A stretch of DNA of 64,000 nt from Terebella lapidaria. Taxonomy: Eukaryota; Annelida; Polychaeta; Terebellida; Terebellidae. Position numbers and translations under genes: made by a program. Positions 31,239 through 42,685 of this stretch are shown piece by piece (positions within the stretch are counted from its first letter, which is position 1; each line of letters starts with the position of its first letter). The stretch lies in contig OX424559.1 in assembly GCA_949152475.1 (NCBI GenBank), forward strand, positions 33,897,119 through 33,961,118, given 5' to 3'. The notes below the pieces were generated by a model. The model did no database searches. It was given only the letters and a program-made list of their open reading frames with translations, and had not been told where the DNA came from.

Positions 31239-32336
31239 TTACTGGTTTTTTGAACTGGATTGAGCTCCTTCCTTGTGGTTAAATTCCTGGTGTGTCGTAG
31301 AATAGCAGGCCATACACACGTGTGCGAACCTGCAAGCGGCAATGTTGCAGCCGTTACGTCCATTCCACTTCTGGCATATGGGTTTTCCTGATGTGGGATC
31401 GTACTTCTGGCGGGATCGGTCGCGAGTGCCTGCGTCGGCGCGATGGAAGCCGTTGCCGCCATGTCGCTGTGCTTGACGATGCGACGAGGGGACCTGTGTT
31501 GTGTCTCCAGGTTTCAGGTACAACTGCATGAGATACGAGTTATCGGCACCCCACCGAAACCCCAGCTCGGCCTGGCTTTTGCGGTATTCATGGTCATATT
31601 TGAGCACAGAGTCCCACTTGAATGCTTGAGACATAGTGGCGATTTTCACCAGGTAGTTCACGTATTGCATCACTGTGCTGAGGTCGGCCCGGTCCTCCGT
31701 CACCATCAGCCTGAGAACGCGCAGACTGGCCTCCATGTACTGAGCGATCTTAACTTTCTCCAAGGGGGTTCTGGATGATTTCAATGAGAATTCCATTGAG
31801 CCAAACTTCACCGTTCCGCTTGGGTCGTCGGATTCGACATACTTGGGAATTAACGAAATATAGTCACGGATGTCACGGAAGGATTGTTTCTCTGTAGACG
31901 TACCCCCGAACTGGAGCGGGTCGAAGATCTCCGGGTCCCCTGCTACGTGCGACGGTTGGGCACCGGCAATGTTGGTCGTCATGGAACCCAGGCCAGTCTG
32001 GCTCCATATGGCCCGGATATCGCTTGTGGACAGCGGTTGGTTTTGACGTGGGGACTCCTGTGGCTCGCCAGGGATGCGCTCACCGACACCTACTCCAGGC
32101 TGATTGACTGTATTTCCTGGGTCGGTAACAGCGGTGTGTTTCAAACTTGCCACGGCTTCAAGTAGCAAATAATATTGTGCTGGGAGCAACTTCTTTTCAA
32201 ATTCCTTTTTAATGATATCAGCGTTCAAAGTTTTAATAGACTTTTGTGACACAAAGCCTTTATCCGCCAGTACTTTCATGGTATCCTCAGAAAGTTCGTA
32301 AGTGTCCGCCCAGTTTTTTAAATCAAAGCTTTCCAT
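31239..32336 (-). CDS. gag: Ngaro-like Gag protein with CCCH zinc motif
   Basis: About 365 residues from ATG 32336 (MESFDLKNWADTYELSED). An earlier ATG at 32366 overlaps repeat A1 and is less likely. The N-terminal part looks like a small helical domain (SAM-like spacing). The middle (FGSMEFSLKSS to FKWDSVLKYDHEYR) is the nucleocapsid-like core. The C-terminus has a Cys/His cluster CQKWNGRNGCNIAACRFAH followed by CMACYSTTHQ, typical of DIRS/Ngaro gag-like proteins. It ends 66 bp before the RT ATG, in another frame. Confidence 0.82.
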   Translation of the reverse strand: MESFDLKNWADTYELSEDTMKVLADKGFVSQKSIKTLNADIIKKEFEKKLLPAQYYLLLEAVASLKHTAVTDPGNTVNQPGVGVGERIPGEPQESPRQNQPLSTSDIRAIWSQTGLGSMTTNIAGAQPSHVAGDPEIFDPLQFGGTSTEKQSFRDIRDYISLIPKYVESDDPSGTVKFGSMEFSLKSSRTPLEKVKIAQYMEASLRVLRLMVTEDRADLSTVMQYVNYLVKIATMSQAFKWDSVLKYDHEYRKSQAELGFRWGADNSYLMQLYLKPGDTTQVPSSHRQAQRHGGNGFHRADAGTRDRSRQKYDPTSGKPICQKWNGRNGCNIAACRFAHVCMACYSTTHQEFNHKEGAQSSSKNQ

Positions 32337-32359
32337 TTTGGCAATTTGCCGGCACTTTT

Positions 32360-32513
32360 TGAACAAAACAAAGCGATGTGGACTGAACGCTGTCCCAGCA
32401 ACGACTGACCGATGCGAGGGACCGTGACGGTGGTTTACATATAAAAATTATAAGGCTGAGCTGAGCAATACAACATTTGTCCATTTAAACAAGTTTTGTA
32501 TTTAAAACCAATC
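32360..32513 (-). repeat. Ngaro-like split direct repeat A1
   Basis: 154-bp 5' terminal repeat in element sense. Its inner edge lies just upstream of the gag-like ORF. It ends ccaatc, after which the LINE resumes at 32514. Confidence 0.92.
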
Positions 32514-35164
32514 CTCTTATGTATAATCTAACTTTGGAAGATATCCAGTGTGTCTTAGATAACACTGAACCGGCTCCTGTTTTATTGTTTGGCGACATGA
32601 ACGTATCTCTTCCGAATGAAGAACAATTACCCAGAAACTGGTACAAATGCCACCCATTTACCCGGCAGAGTAATCTGTTATATGATTTTATTTCTCAAAA
32701 TGTTATGTATGTGTGTAACTACCACTTCCCACAGAGGGTGAAATATACGTTTCACAGGAATGGCTTACAGTCGTATATTGATCATGTGCTCTTCTCAAAA
32801 TATGCTTCAGATAACGTTTTCGAATGTACTATATTACACGACACTGATGTTGTGAGTGATCATCTTCCTATCAGAACTACGATATCGCTAAAAACTGGCA
32901 AGGTGAAAGAGAGTGACCATGGTAAAGCTGATATATATGATGACAGGTACCAACACGTCGACTGGTCAAAGCAAGATAACTGTGATATGTACTCTGAAAT
33001 CATCACTGAACTGTCGAGAGAATTACCGGGTGTAGATATTGACGAAATTCATAATCATGATTCTGCCAAAGCTCACCTGGATATAATGTGTGAATCCATT
33101 AAATCAGTCGTTCATCAGGCAGTTCAAGAAGTGAAAGACAAAATGAACGGAAATCAACGATACAAGAAGAAACATTGGTGGAACCAGGACTGCTCTCAAG
33201 CAAGAGACCGGCAGCGGTTCTGGCACGGATTGTGGCGCTCAGCAGGGCGTCTTCGTAGTGGGCACGTATATGATTGTTATAAACTTGCAAAACGTGTCTA
33301 TCACACTGCAAGTCGTAAAGCGGTTAACAATGGCATAACGGCTACATACAGGCTGCTAAACTTTCAGCTGGGCACTCGGAACATAAGAAAGTTTTGGAAT
33401 CTATTTCGGCTGAATAAAGGGAATTCTATTCAAAACTCAACGCAATCAGATATTGAGCTGAAGAGTTTAGAACAATTCTTCACATCTAAGTTCAGCTCAG
33501 TTGACTACAGCAGTAATAGCACCATAACAAACGCGCATGACGTTGTCAGTTCAACATATGAGACTGTTAGAAAACGAGTGGCTATTGATTTTAGTCTAAC
33601 GGAACCCCAGCTGATCATGTACATTGATAAGCTGCGGTATGGATGTACCGCCGGGATTGACGGAATAACTGCTGAGCACATTAAATGGGCGAAAGGCACT
33701 CGGATAATATCCATTGTCCCTGACATGCTGACCTTGTGTGTTCGTTTCGGAATAGTCCCAGAATCCTTTACTAAAGGCCTGCTCATACCTATATTGAAAA
33801 AGAATAATTTGGATCCATCACAACCCAATAATTACTGACCGATAGTTATCTCGACAACTTTCTCAAAACTACTGGAGATCCACACACTGAGTATGTGTGG
33901 TGAACATGAGTTCCACGATTTGCAATTTGGGTTTGTGGGGAGTCGCGGGACTGCAATGGCAGCCGCCCTGACACATGATGTCATCGACTACTGTGTACAA
34001 AATGGATCTCCGGTCTATGTATGTGCTTTAGACGCGCAGGGGGCGTTCGACAACATCCCTCATCCTATTATGTTCCACAAGTGCCTAGAAACAGTTCCGC
34101 CTTTGTGTTGGCGAATTTTAGTCTACTGGTACCAAAGCCTGAGTGTCCATATCAAGCTGGGAAAACAAATTGGCGCATCAATTGATGTTGGAAGGGGAAC
34201 TCGTCAAGGGGGACTCTCATCTCCTTTTATTTTCAACCTGATATATGAAGATCTCGTTGACAAGCTGTCTAGAATGCCATGTGGGATCCGGATCAACACA
34301 TCCACGTATAATCTGTGTTGCTACGCCGATGATCTCCTGCTCTGTAGTTTGTCTATATCTGGACTCCAAAGTCTAATTGATGCCGCCAATGAATATATCA
34401 TGACTCATGGGCTGTGTTTTAACCCCACCAAAACCAACTGTATGACATTTGGAGACAGTTCGTTTCAGGAGAGAAAGTGGACATTGGATGGAGCCGAGCT
34501 GGAGGAGACTGACGAGATCGTTCACCTTGGAGTCGTCCTTGCCAATGACACGAGGAGCCACGTTGACTCCCGGATACAAGCTACACGACGTGCTTTTTAC
34601 GCTTTACAGGGAGCTGGAGTCTGTGTCGATGGTGTCGACCCGATGACCACATCTTATGTGTACTCCACTGCCATTCGTCCTGTTCTCCTTTATGGTCTTG
34701 AAGCAGTGTACCAGAGTAAGTCGTCTATGAGGGAAGCAGAGGTGTTACAGTGCAAACATTTGAAATCCGCTCTGGGTCTCAAACAGTCCTGCAGGAACAC
34801 GTCACTGCTACAGGCCCTGAATGTACACAGGGTGTCGACTAGTGTCATGATTCAGGAGTTATCATCATTTCGTTCACTTTTTTTATCATCATCACGTTCA
34901 TGCAAATTTTACAAGTTCTTATTATCACAATATCTCCAAGGGAAAAGAATTAGTGACAAGTGTTTATTTTTTCGAGTGGTCGAAACATGTGATTTACACG
35001 GTATTTCTATTGTCAATCTTATCTGTGATAAGGGGTATTTGAAATGTATGAAGAAACGACTCAAATGTTTTCCAGAGAACGGTGTTGCTGACAGTATCGC
35101 ATTTGTCCTCACAAGCAACGGAACCGACTACAGGTCAACCGTTAACCAATTGTTAACCCCATGA
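32514..35164 (+). pseudogene. LINE-B ORF2, remainder of endonuclease plus reverse transcriptase
   Basis: Continues ORF2 after the Ngaro insertion. It holds the rest of the endonuclease (LLFGDMNVSLP, then YIDHVLFSK and VVSDHLPIRT), a linker with CGA-rich basic residues, then the reverse transcriptase. RT motifs are AGIDGITAEHIKW, ALDAQGAFDNIPH, RGTRQGGLSSPFIFN and the active box YADDLLLCS (~34321). A C-terminal part ends at 35162-35164. The frame is open except for one in-frame TGA at 33836-33838, in the conserved NNY-PI motif, where an arginine is usual. This looks like CpG decay of a CGA codon. Broken also by the insertion at 28029-32513. Confidence 0.88.
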
Positions 35165-35256
35165 TTTTTACCTCTGTCTCATTGTTATGTATTTTAATGT
35201 CAATTATTGTTTCTCCTTCTGGAGGCTGCAAATAATAATGAATAATAAAAAATAAT

Positions 35257-36959
35257 TAGCATATCAAGTTCAATATAAAAGTAATCAGTTGATTGCCAAT
35301 TAGAAGATATGATCGCTACAGACCACCTTCAGACGAATGAAGCTTGGTGCGGAAGTAATTTTGGAGTAATGAATACAAAACTGTGCTGTCGAGTGCCAGA
35401 AAAATGTTACCAACACCGGGCATACTCTGTTCATATCTCAGAACTACCCCAGTATAATTCGCATTGAACGATAGTATTGATCCATGTTATTCCAGTCACA
35501 CAAAGTTTGCACTGCATAGAAATCGAACATGTCAAACAGCGCAAGTCTACAGCAAATTACCGATTGTAAATCTGAAATTTAACTTGCACTTGACAGTTAG
35601 TAGTACTGCTGTCAATTGTTACCCGTGTTCATACAAATTGCTTCCCAGTAAATTACCAGTAGAATGAAAAGCTAAATCAAAGTGCAATTGAAGTGTCATT
35701 TACAATCATTGATATAAACAGTAATTCTTATGTAATGGCGGCGCTCTTTGGAGAGCTTATTCAAGGGAGGCGCTCATTTACTTCTAATTTGAATCCGAAT
35801 TATAACAAACGACTCAAAACTCGACGGTGACACACGTTCTTGCCAAAAATATGTGTGAGGTGAACACTGGACCATTGAGCAACTGATACCCGATGAATCA
35901 GAACCCTTGTATACGTCACATACGAAGATTGTAATACAATGAACAGTAATAGTGGTAAGTTAGATAGATTTGTACACTATAAATTGGTTTATAATTTTGT
36001 TTGGCCTCAATCTCTGTCGAGTGTCGACTGGAAATCACTCTTGCGGGATTAGTTTGCTCTAAGCTGCACGCATCACTGAATAAACCCCTGGGTGCCGAGA
36101 AGCGAAACGCCCTCGAAATGCCCCCGACACGAAAAAAGTCTATTGCGTTGATTTACAGTCGGAAGGCATAATCGGTGTGTTCATTATGAAGCAATATGTA
36201 AATTGTACATCAAATAAAAGGTTTTATTTTTGTCCAAAGGCAGAAATTTACCATTGGGTTAGATTGGCAACTTTCGCAATTTTTGAGATAGAACTCTGAA
36301 ATTTGGTGAAAAAAATCGGCATGATGCCCAATTAATACGCACAAAATTTCAACTTGATCCGATTATTTACAACAAAATTACAGCCAAAAAGCGTGTTTCA
36401 CTGATGGATGAACATTCTCTTCCCGCGTCGCCTAGGCTGCCCGCGATTATCCTTAGAAGAGTCTGCTTGCGACCTAATTCGTGAAAATGTGTCGAATTTC
36501 AGCACTAGCACTAGGCCTGAAGCTGGCTAGTGAAAAGATCACATGTTGAGGTGATTTTAAGCCTAAAATACCCGAAAAGGGCTATTTTTGGCCATTTTCA
36601 ACAAAATAAATTTTACTAAATACTGCAAACCAAATCTGGAATTTTGCTAATTTTGCTGATTTTTCAACAGTATGAAAATTATGCGATGAATTTCAAATTT
36701 TAGCCCCAATGAGTGGTTCAGTTTTTCATTGTATGCAACACCTGTTTTGTTCAACAGTAAGAAAATTGTGAACTTTTTACAAATTGTCAGAAAATCCCCC
36801 ATGATATATTAGAAGACTAACAACAATATATCACTCAGTATTGAAAGCCTAACGTTTGAATATGTAGGCTAATGTCGTATTTGAGGCATTTACGGGGTTA
36901 CAGACCAAAATAGGAATTGAACCATACTTGCATTGTTCTCGCAGGTGTTTAATCAATGC
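35257..36959. other. Region with no recognisable gene
   Basis: AT-rich non-coding DNA. Around 35740-35780 it has GGCGCT words resembling those at 25590-25680. No exon or RNA gene seen. Confidence 0.55.
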
Positions 36960-36964
36960 TGTAT

Positions 36965-39923
36965 CACTGTGGCGGAGCTTGCCCATGCGTGAGAAGATTT
37001 TTACCGGAAATTGCCCTTGATTCTCCCCGGGATGCCCGCGATTCTTCCCGGTGGTACACAGCACGCTGGTTTATAGGCATGGTAAATATGTATTTCTCAT
37101 TCATTATTTCAATTTGGTAGACGCATTGAAACAACTATTTACCTGTGAACATTGAAAAATTTATCCTGATGTAGATACACTGTGCAGTGCCTGTTTTCCA
37201 TTTTTATCAAAAGCCCATGATTTTTACCTGGGTGTCCAGGATTTTTCCCGGCGTTTTAAACAGGGCCCATGATTCTTTCCGGTAGTTCATGTGTATAAAA
37301 ACACGTGTAAAAATGTTATAACTTCATGGATGACCTCACATGTGTGTAATTTAATAATATTATGTATTGTATATGTCCACGATCATTATCGCTGTTACCA
37401 CTACAAAGCAAAATATGAAGATGCCGAAAAAACAATTCAACACTGTATCGGAAGCCACAAGAATGAACCAAGTACAGGTGTTTTACCAAGTACAGGTATT
37501 TATATTTTGACATTGACGGTGATGATGATGTGAAGTGCAATCCTTCCAAAGGGACATTATAATATTGGATCTGGCGCGATTACTGTGCCCAGCGATATGC
37601 TCCTTCACAACCCAGCAATGAAGACAATGAAAGTTGGAGGAGCTAACGGAAAATTTTAAGATTTGTTCGCAGTGAGATTTGTTGAGCCTATTAAACAAAA
37701 TTGATCGTTAGTGGAACATTTCAACCTGAGATATACCTTTATGGTTTTGCCTGTGTTCCTTTTATTCCTCCTAATTCAGTCTATGTTAATTTTTTTTACC
37801 TTCAATCGTTTTGGGGTTTGCGATAATTAAGTCCAGAATGACCGAATGGAATATGGACAAAAATTTCTCCATTTCTCCAGTATATAAAGCATATGACACA
37901 TTCTTGTTTGTACCTACTGGGGTTCATGAGGACGGATTCAAGGTTGATCTCTGGACTTCAAAGTCATAATTCGAGAAATCTTCAGGCAATGGATATGGAA
38001 GTTTGCATTAAGGTTCATACTAGGGAAGAATCCTATTGATTGTGGGATTGATGCATCACATTACCAGCATTTCTGCTGAGTCATCATTGAGCCTTCCTGT
38101 ATATCTCGAGAAATATGCATCGTAGAGGATAACATACGTTATTTTCGGACCCCAGGCCCCAGGCAAACATGTCTTACTCTGGTGAACTTTGCCCCCAACC
38201 TAAAACTTTTTGCTGAATCACCATTTTGGTATTTTCGTCCATATTCCTCCTCTGGTTGTCGTCATCACCAGCTTGAGCGGTGGCCATCTGGGAGCCAAAT
38301 AAAAACGCGTGTTTGCCAAAATTAGTAACGTAATCAAAGATAAAACATACGCTGCAATCGTTGCAAAACTTGGACGGACAAAGAAAAAACACGTACATGT
38401 AACATTCGCAATTTTTTCCATCCGTCAAAATATCATGAAAAAAAATCAATAAAAACTGGTGTTCGCATCGAGTACTTCACAATGGTGCCAATATTTTTTC
38501 GTGTTGTCCCTACGGTATTGAAGAAGAACTTATTTTTTATAATATAATATTATATTACTTTTTGGAGGAGCATGTTGTCCGTCTTGGATGGACAAGAGAT
38601 AATTTTAAATTGATATTACAGAAGTTACTCTTGTCTAGGAAACATGTACTTATATAAACATATCGGGAAATGTGTCCGTCCTAAATCCGTTACTTTCTGA
38701 CGATTTATGAGCAAAATAATGAATAATTTTTTACCGGTTAGGCCGTGTTGTTTTCTTTCTTTGTTTACCGTCAGCGGGCGGGTGAAAATAGCAATTATTT
38801 TGAGAAAAAAAAAACACAAACCTTTTTGTCTTTTTCCCCCTCACAAATGATGTATTTCTAGCCACAAAAACACAGAACTTCGTGAAGGATAGTAAATGGT
38901 TTCCATTTTGCTGTTTCCCTCCCTGTTATTATCAATCAAGTATTCAATAGCTCAGCAAACGGTCAAATGCCATTTATTTTACATTTTTGGCATGAGTTAC
39001 TTTGTGAAAAAAGAGGGTATCGTGATGATAAACGTCTGTGTGTTTTTTTCTGTGTTTGTTTTTTTCCCAGGCTGGCTGGCGAGTACTTTTCGAAAAAAAA
39101 GTTGACGGGAAACAAAGAAAAGACACAACATGGCCTTACAAACAGACTGTTTCTCGTATATTCGATCGATCACTGGGCAACAAGATATAGAAACTGACCA
39201 ATATTTAAAAAAAACTACAGACCATCTTTAAAATTCGCAACAAAATTTCTTGAGCGTGAAATTCGCCATATATAATGTAAATTAAATATGCTACTCGTAC
39301 GTAACAATTCTCTGCCATATTACAGTAGCGTTCACGATTGATTTTACAGGTTAACATGTTTGAAATGGCAGAATCTTATAAATAGTAATGGGAAAATGTT
39401 TGATATTCACCGGTGAAAATCCTGGGCGCTTCGGTGAAAATCCTGGGCATGCCTAAGCGAGCCGGAAAAAATCAGGGGCTTCTGGTTTATTTCACTAGCT
39501 TGAACGTTGCAATAAATACCCTCTAGTTTGTTCTCTTGTGATGCAATTATTATATACATACTGACGAAGGGTTGTGCACATTGTTGAGCGAATATATTCA
39601 ATAATCATTCAACAATTTGTAATATTTCCAGCCTGCCCCGAATTTGCCTTCAAATAACAGTTGTATCATTGTGAATTACTGCTCAACTCCAGTTCTCTTC
39701 GCAATACCACCAATAGCCATTTATCTAACTATTTTAACCACATTTATCATTGAAACATCGGTAATCACTATTTTTACTCCACATTCAAAACATACATGCT
39801 TATCGAATTTACCTCCCGGAAAGAGTCACGGGCTTCCCGGTGAGAATCGTGGGCTTCCCGGGTAAAATCAAGGGCATTTTCCGGTAAAAATCTCATCACG
39901 TATGGGCAAGCTCCGCCACAGTG
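36965..39923. mobile_element. Non-autonomous TIR element with CACTGTG ends and 5-bp duplication
   Basis: The left end cactgtggcggagcttgccc (36965 on) is matched in inverse by the right end at 39923. The similarity runs about 90 bp (36965-37052 against 39836-39923) with scattered changes. Directly outside lies TGTAT on both sides (36960-36964; 39924-39928), a 5-bp target duplication. The inner edges of both arms hold repeated words of the type cccgggaagcccatgattct. No transposase is visible; the longest ORF is about 91 codons. A 5-bp duplication and CACTGTG ends recall Transib/RAG-type or some hAT elements. The class cannot be fixed without a transposase-bearing relative. Confidence 0.7.
38738..39140. 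repeat. Internal inverted repeat of the CACTGTG element
   Basis: 38738-38773 (taggccgtgttgttttcttt and on) is nearly complementary to 39101-39140 (gttgacgggaaacaaagaaa and on). The whole stretch folds back around about 38940 with poorer pairing. Non-coding. Confidence 0.6.
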
Positions 39924-40047
39924 TGTATGTTGGTTTAACCTGTGAACATCTGCCGGTCACGGCTGAGTAATTTTTTGTATGGTTTAAAATAGAAAAAAAC
40001 CGTGAGTAACAGGGAGTAACAGGCTACCGATCTCGACCATGTTGAAT

Positions 40048-40200
40048 AAGAACAGAACAGAACAGAACAGAATTTATTTAACCTATGTAACAAAAACAAC
40101 AAATGGAATACCAAAACACTTTCAACTTAGGTTTGTACATAGGCGGGACGCCAGAGGAGTTATCCACTCATCGAGCTGGCGACCCTGGTGAAAACTTATA
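40048..40200 (-). repeat. LINE 3' tail with (TTCTG)n
   Basis: On the minus strand this reads gggtcgccagctcgatgagt..., then AAATAAATTCTGTTCTGTTCTG, a short 3' tail ending in a pentamer microsatellite (plus-strand acagaacagaacagaacag at 40051-40070). It fits a severely 5'-truncated LINE insertion. No coding part remains. Confidence 0.5.
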
Positions 40201-41866
40201 TTTTTACTTACATACAAAAGCACAGTGAAACAGAAATAACTTATCTACATATATACATATTAGGAGTGTAGGACTATATATTTACTAATTAGTATGATTA
40301 GTAATAAGACTTAATAACAGATTTATACAGGGTAATATCGATACATATTCTCTTAGTACAATAATGATATTAGAATAGAATGAACGGAACGCGACACCTA
40401 ACAGACATAATGAGATGATAATAAGACACAGTGAATACGGAATAATCCTCTGTTACTCGGGGTTTCTCTATTTCATAGATTTACATGTAGTAATAATTGC
40501 ATAACCGTACGTGTATTAAAGAATAGTAGATCTAGCCGATACTGGGCCACAAATAGCACCATAGCACACGCCTACGCTACAAATAATTACAGCTCTCTTA
40601 TATGTCATACAGTTACGTTGTTGTTATTATTTTTGTGTTGTGTGTAATCACTTCCCCCACCGGATCACCCGTCCCTTCGGTCAGACATCGATATCTGATG
40701 ACCTGTCCCCCCCACCCCCCACTCAGCCAACGTCGTCATAACGTGGTATACTCGTTCATATGGGTGCTTGATGATAGATCATAACCGCACGATGGGCATT
40801 GCGCGGCAAGAATAATCGTGCGGGCATTTGGCTAATTATGCTGATGCTGTAGTGTGCGGATATTGCTCCATCCGCTCAGTGCTCATCACTCGGATAGTTC
40901 TGTACCGGGTACGGGACCAGGTATTGAGGCACGCTCATTGCCGTCTGCTACCAACCACAAACAGCGTATCAACCAGAGTCCACTTTTCAGTCAGCTGATC
41001 TGAAAAGTACTCTTCAGCATCACGCGCAGAATTTAGTTTTTACATTCATCCGTACTCGGGTGATGCTAATTGTATGTAACATGCACAATGTGCGCACAAT
41101 TGAATTATATGTGATGGAAACGACCGTGTTTGACTTTGTCATCGAGCAATAACTACTTGTACCAGCCATGTGTCTGTAGATTGGGATACGCAGAACTGTT
41201 GTATTTTGCACGGCAGTATCTGGCCAGGGATTCCGCAAATACGTCTTTATATATCCAAAATGGATTATCCCACTCTCCGTGTGAGTCTCTCGCTGACAAA
41301 AATATCTGTTCCCTATATTTATGAAGTCTGTACTAGCCTCCACGCCTGACGCCTGATGCTCGGTTCGCCAGTTAGTATACGTTAGTACTTGAGAATCTTC
41401 CCCCTTGAACCCGGGGAAATATTCACTATCGTATGAAAACAAACTTCCGAATGGAGAAAGAAGCAGCGAAAATTAAGGGGGATGGAAAGGAGGGTACACG
41501 CCGAATTTTATATCTACCGCTGTTTATTTATGCCATCTCGAAACAAGTACATCAATAAAGTAGAAAGTACACCCCAAGTCGATGTGTTTTTTTAGCAAGA
41601 CGGCCCGCTCCACAAAAGCCAGCGTATGGTGGCACGGCATGGCATAGGCAAATTTGTGAGCGGGGCTTTTCTGGCTTACAGTGATTATCCCCATTGGTTG
41701 GGTGGTCCGAGTCACCATTCACTGGTCTTACGTACGCGTCCCCAGCAAACAGTTAGTTCTCGGAAACAGTTAGTGAAGCATACCTATGATCCCCATTCTG
41801 TTCTTTTCCAAACAGTTATTTTTGTGCGGTGTTTTTTCTCTGATTAGAGGCAGAAACAAGACCATT
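40201..41866. other. Region with no recognisable gene
   Basis: The minus-strand open frame 41020-41442 (140 codons) has no motif, signal peptide or convincing splice context and is not called. I see no other feature up to the target duplication of gypsy-2. Confidence 0.55.
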
Positions 41867-41870
41867 ATTA

Positions 41871-42622
41871 TGTAGTAATTTTAGCGACTGTAACTCCCGT
41901 CCCTCCCGCGCACTACACATTTCCACAACAAACATTCATTCTACATGACTTACATACAGGACAAGTACACACTATACGATCACAAGCATAAACTCCATGT
42001 AGTCATGGTTACACACACAGGTCAAACCACGCACCTGCGGCCCCATTTGTTCGGTACACTCGACCCAATATACTCGGCCTTGACCTTCACATGCACTGAC
42101 TTCTAAACATAGAACTTGACACACATACCCCACGCATCACGTGCACAGATACAGGCATTACAAGTCTTGACACGCGCCGGGGAAACCCACTTTCCCGGTG
42201 AGATCAGAGCATACCAGCATACATCCAACCAATCACAACACCGCATGCACTTGGCGGGAAATTACACAGTCACATGTTCCCCCGGCCCCATAGAATCTGC
42301 GCAGTGGAGTAGAAGCATTCAGACGAGACGGTTGTGTTAAATATTGTAATCAGAAGAGCAGCCGTGAACGTATAAGTGGATATATAAATATAAACTACGA
42401 TATAAGGTTACCATTGTGTAAGAAGGACTATAATATATAGGAGTATAATTCGACCCGGGAATTCACCGACGTAGGTGTGAGCGGCCCCGATTGTGGTGTG
42501 TGTGTGGACATTAAATAATCACCACAATAAACAGTTCGAAGTTAACCGCCGGCTTCTTGGTCTGTTTGCACGACATCACAGACATTCGGCTTGATACGGG
42601 CCAAAGAACCGTATTCTTCACA
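41871..42622 (+). repeat. Gypsy-2 5' LTR
   Basis: 752-bp LTR starting tgtagtaattttagcgac and ending attcttcaca. A poly(A) signal aataaa lies at 42526-42531. The run gatatataaatataaac near 42378 could serve as a TATA region. Confidence 0.95.
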
Positions 42623-42623
42623 T

Positions 42624-42643
42624 TGGCGCCGTAGACCAGGATC
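42624..42643 (+). promoter_or_regulatory. Gypsy-2 primer binding site
   Basis: TGGCGCCGTAGACCAGGATC begins one base after the LTR, the same offset as in gypsy-1, and shares GACCAGGATC with that element's site. The primer tRNA is not identified with confidence. Confidence 0.75.
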
Positions 42644-42685
42644 TGAGCTAGTCTCGGATCTTCGACCCAGACCTGACCGGCATTG

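Larger units (their letters stand above)
28029..32513 (-). mobile_element. Ngaro-like tyrosine-recombinase retrotransposon, complete
   Basis: A 4,485-bp element on the minus strand with split direct repeats. In its own sense the order is A1 (32360-32513), three ORFs (gag-like, RT-RNase H, tyrosine recombinase), B1 (28453-28617), A2 (28299-28452), a 105-bp unique stretch, B2 (28029-28193). A copies are 154 bp and B copies 165 bp, identical by eye. The A1-ORFs-B1-A2-B2 plan is that of Ngaro/PAT elements. I see no methyltransferase domain, favouring Ngaro. No target duplication flanks it, and the two LINE flanks are in the same reading frame when abutted, as expected for recombinase-mediated insertion. 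Everything appears intact, so the copy is young. Confidence 0.92.
25780..35256 (+). mobile_element. LINE-B: near-complete non-LTR retrotransposon, split by Ngaro-like element
   Basis: A plus-strand LINE with a 5' untranslated region of uncertain start, a hybrid-binding-domain ORF, ORF1, and an endonuclease-reverse transcriptase ORF2 ending at 35164. A short 3' tail ends in an aataataatgaataataaaa run near 35256. ORF2 is interrupted between 28028 and 32514 by a 4.5-kb tyrosine-recombinase retrotransposon. The RT style (YADDLLLCS) puts it in the broad CR1/jockey-type group; I cannot fix the clade. The upstream boundary is approximate because no target duplication could be recognised. Confidence 0.8.

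Noticed and set aside
36965-39923. Calling the CACTGTG element hAT on the basis of the GTGGCGGAGC terminal words
   Set aside because: No 8-bp target duplication fits at any nearby offset; the 5-bp TGTAT fits exactly, so the class is left open.
41020-41442. 140-codon minus-strand ORF
   Set aside because: No domain, signal or splice support; unremarkable composition.
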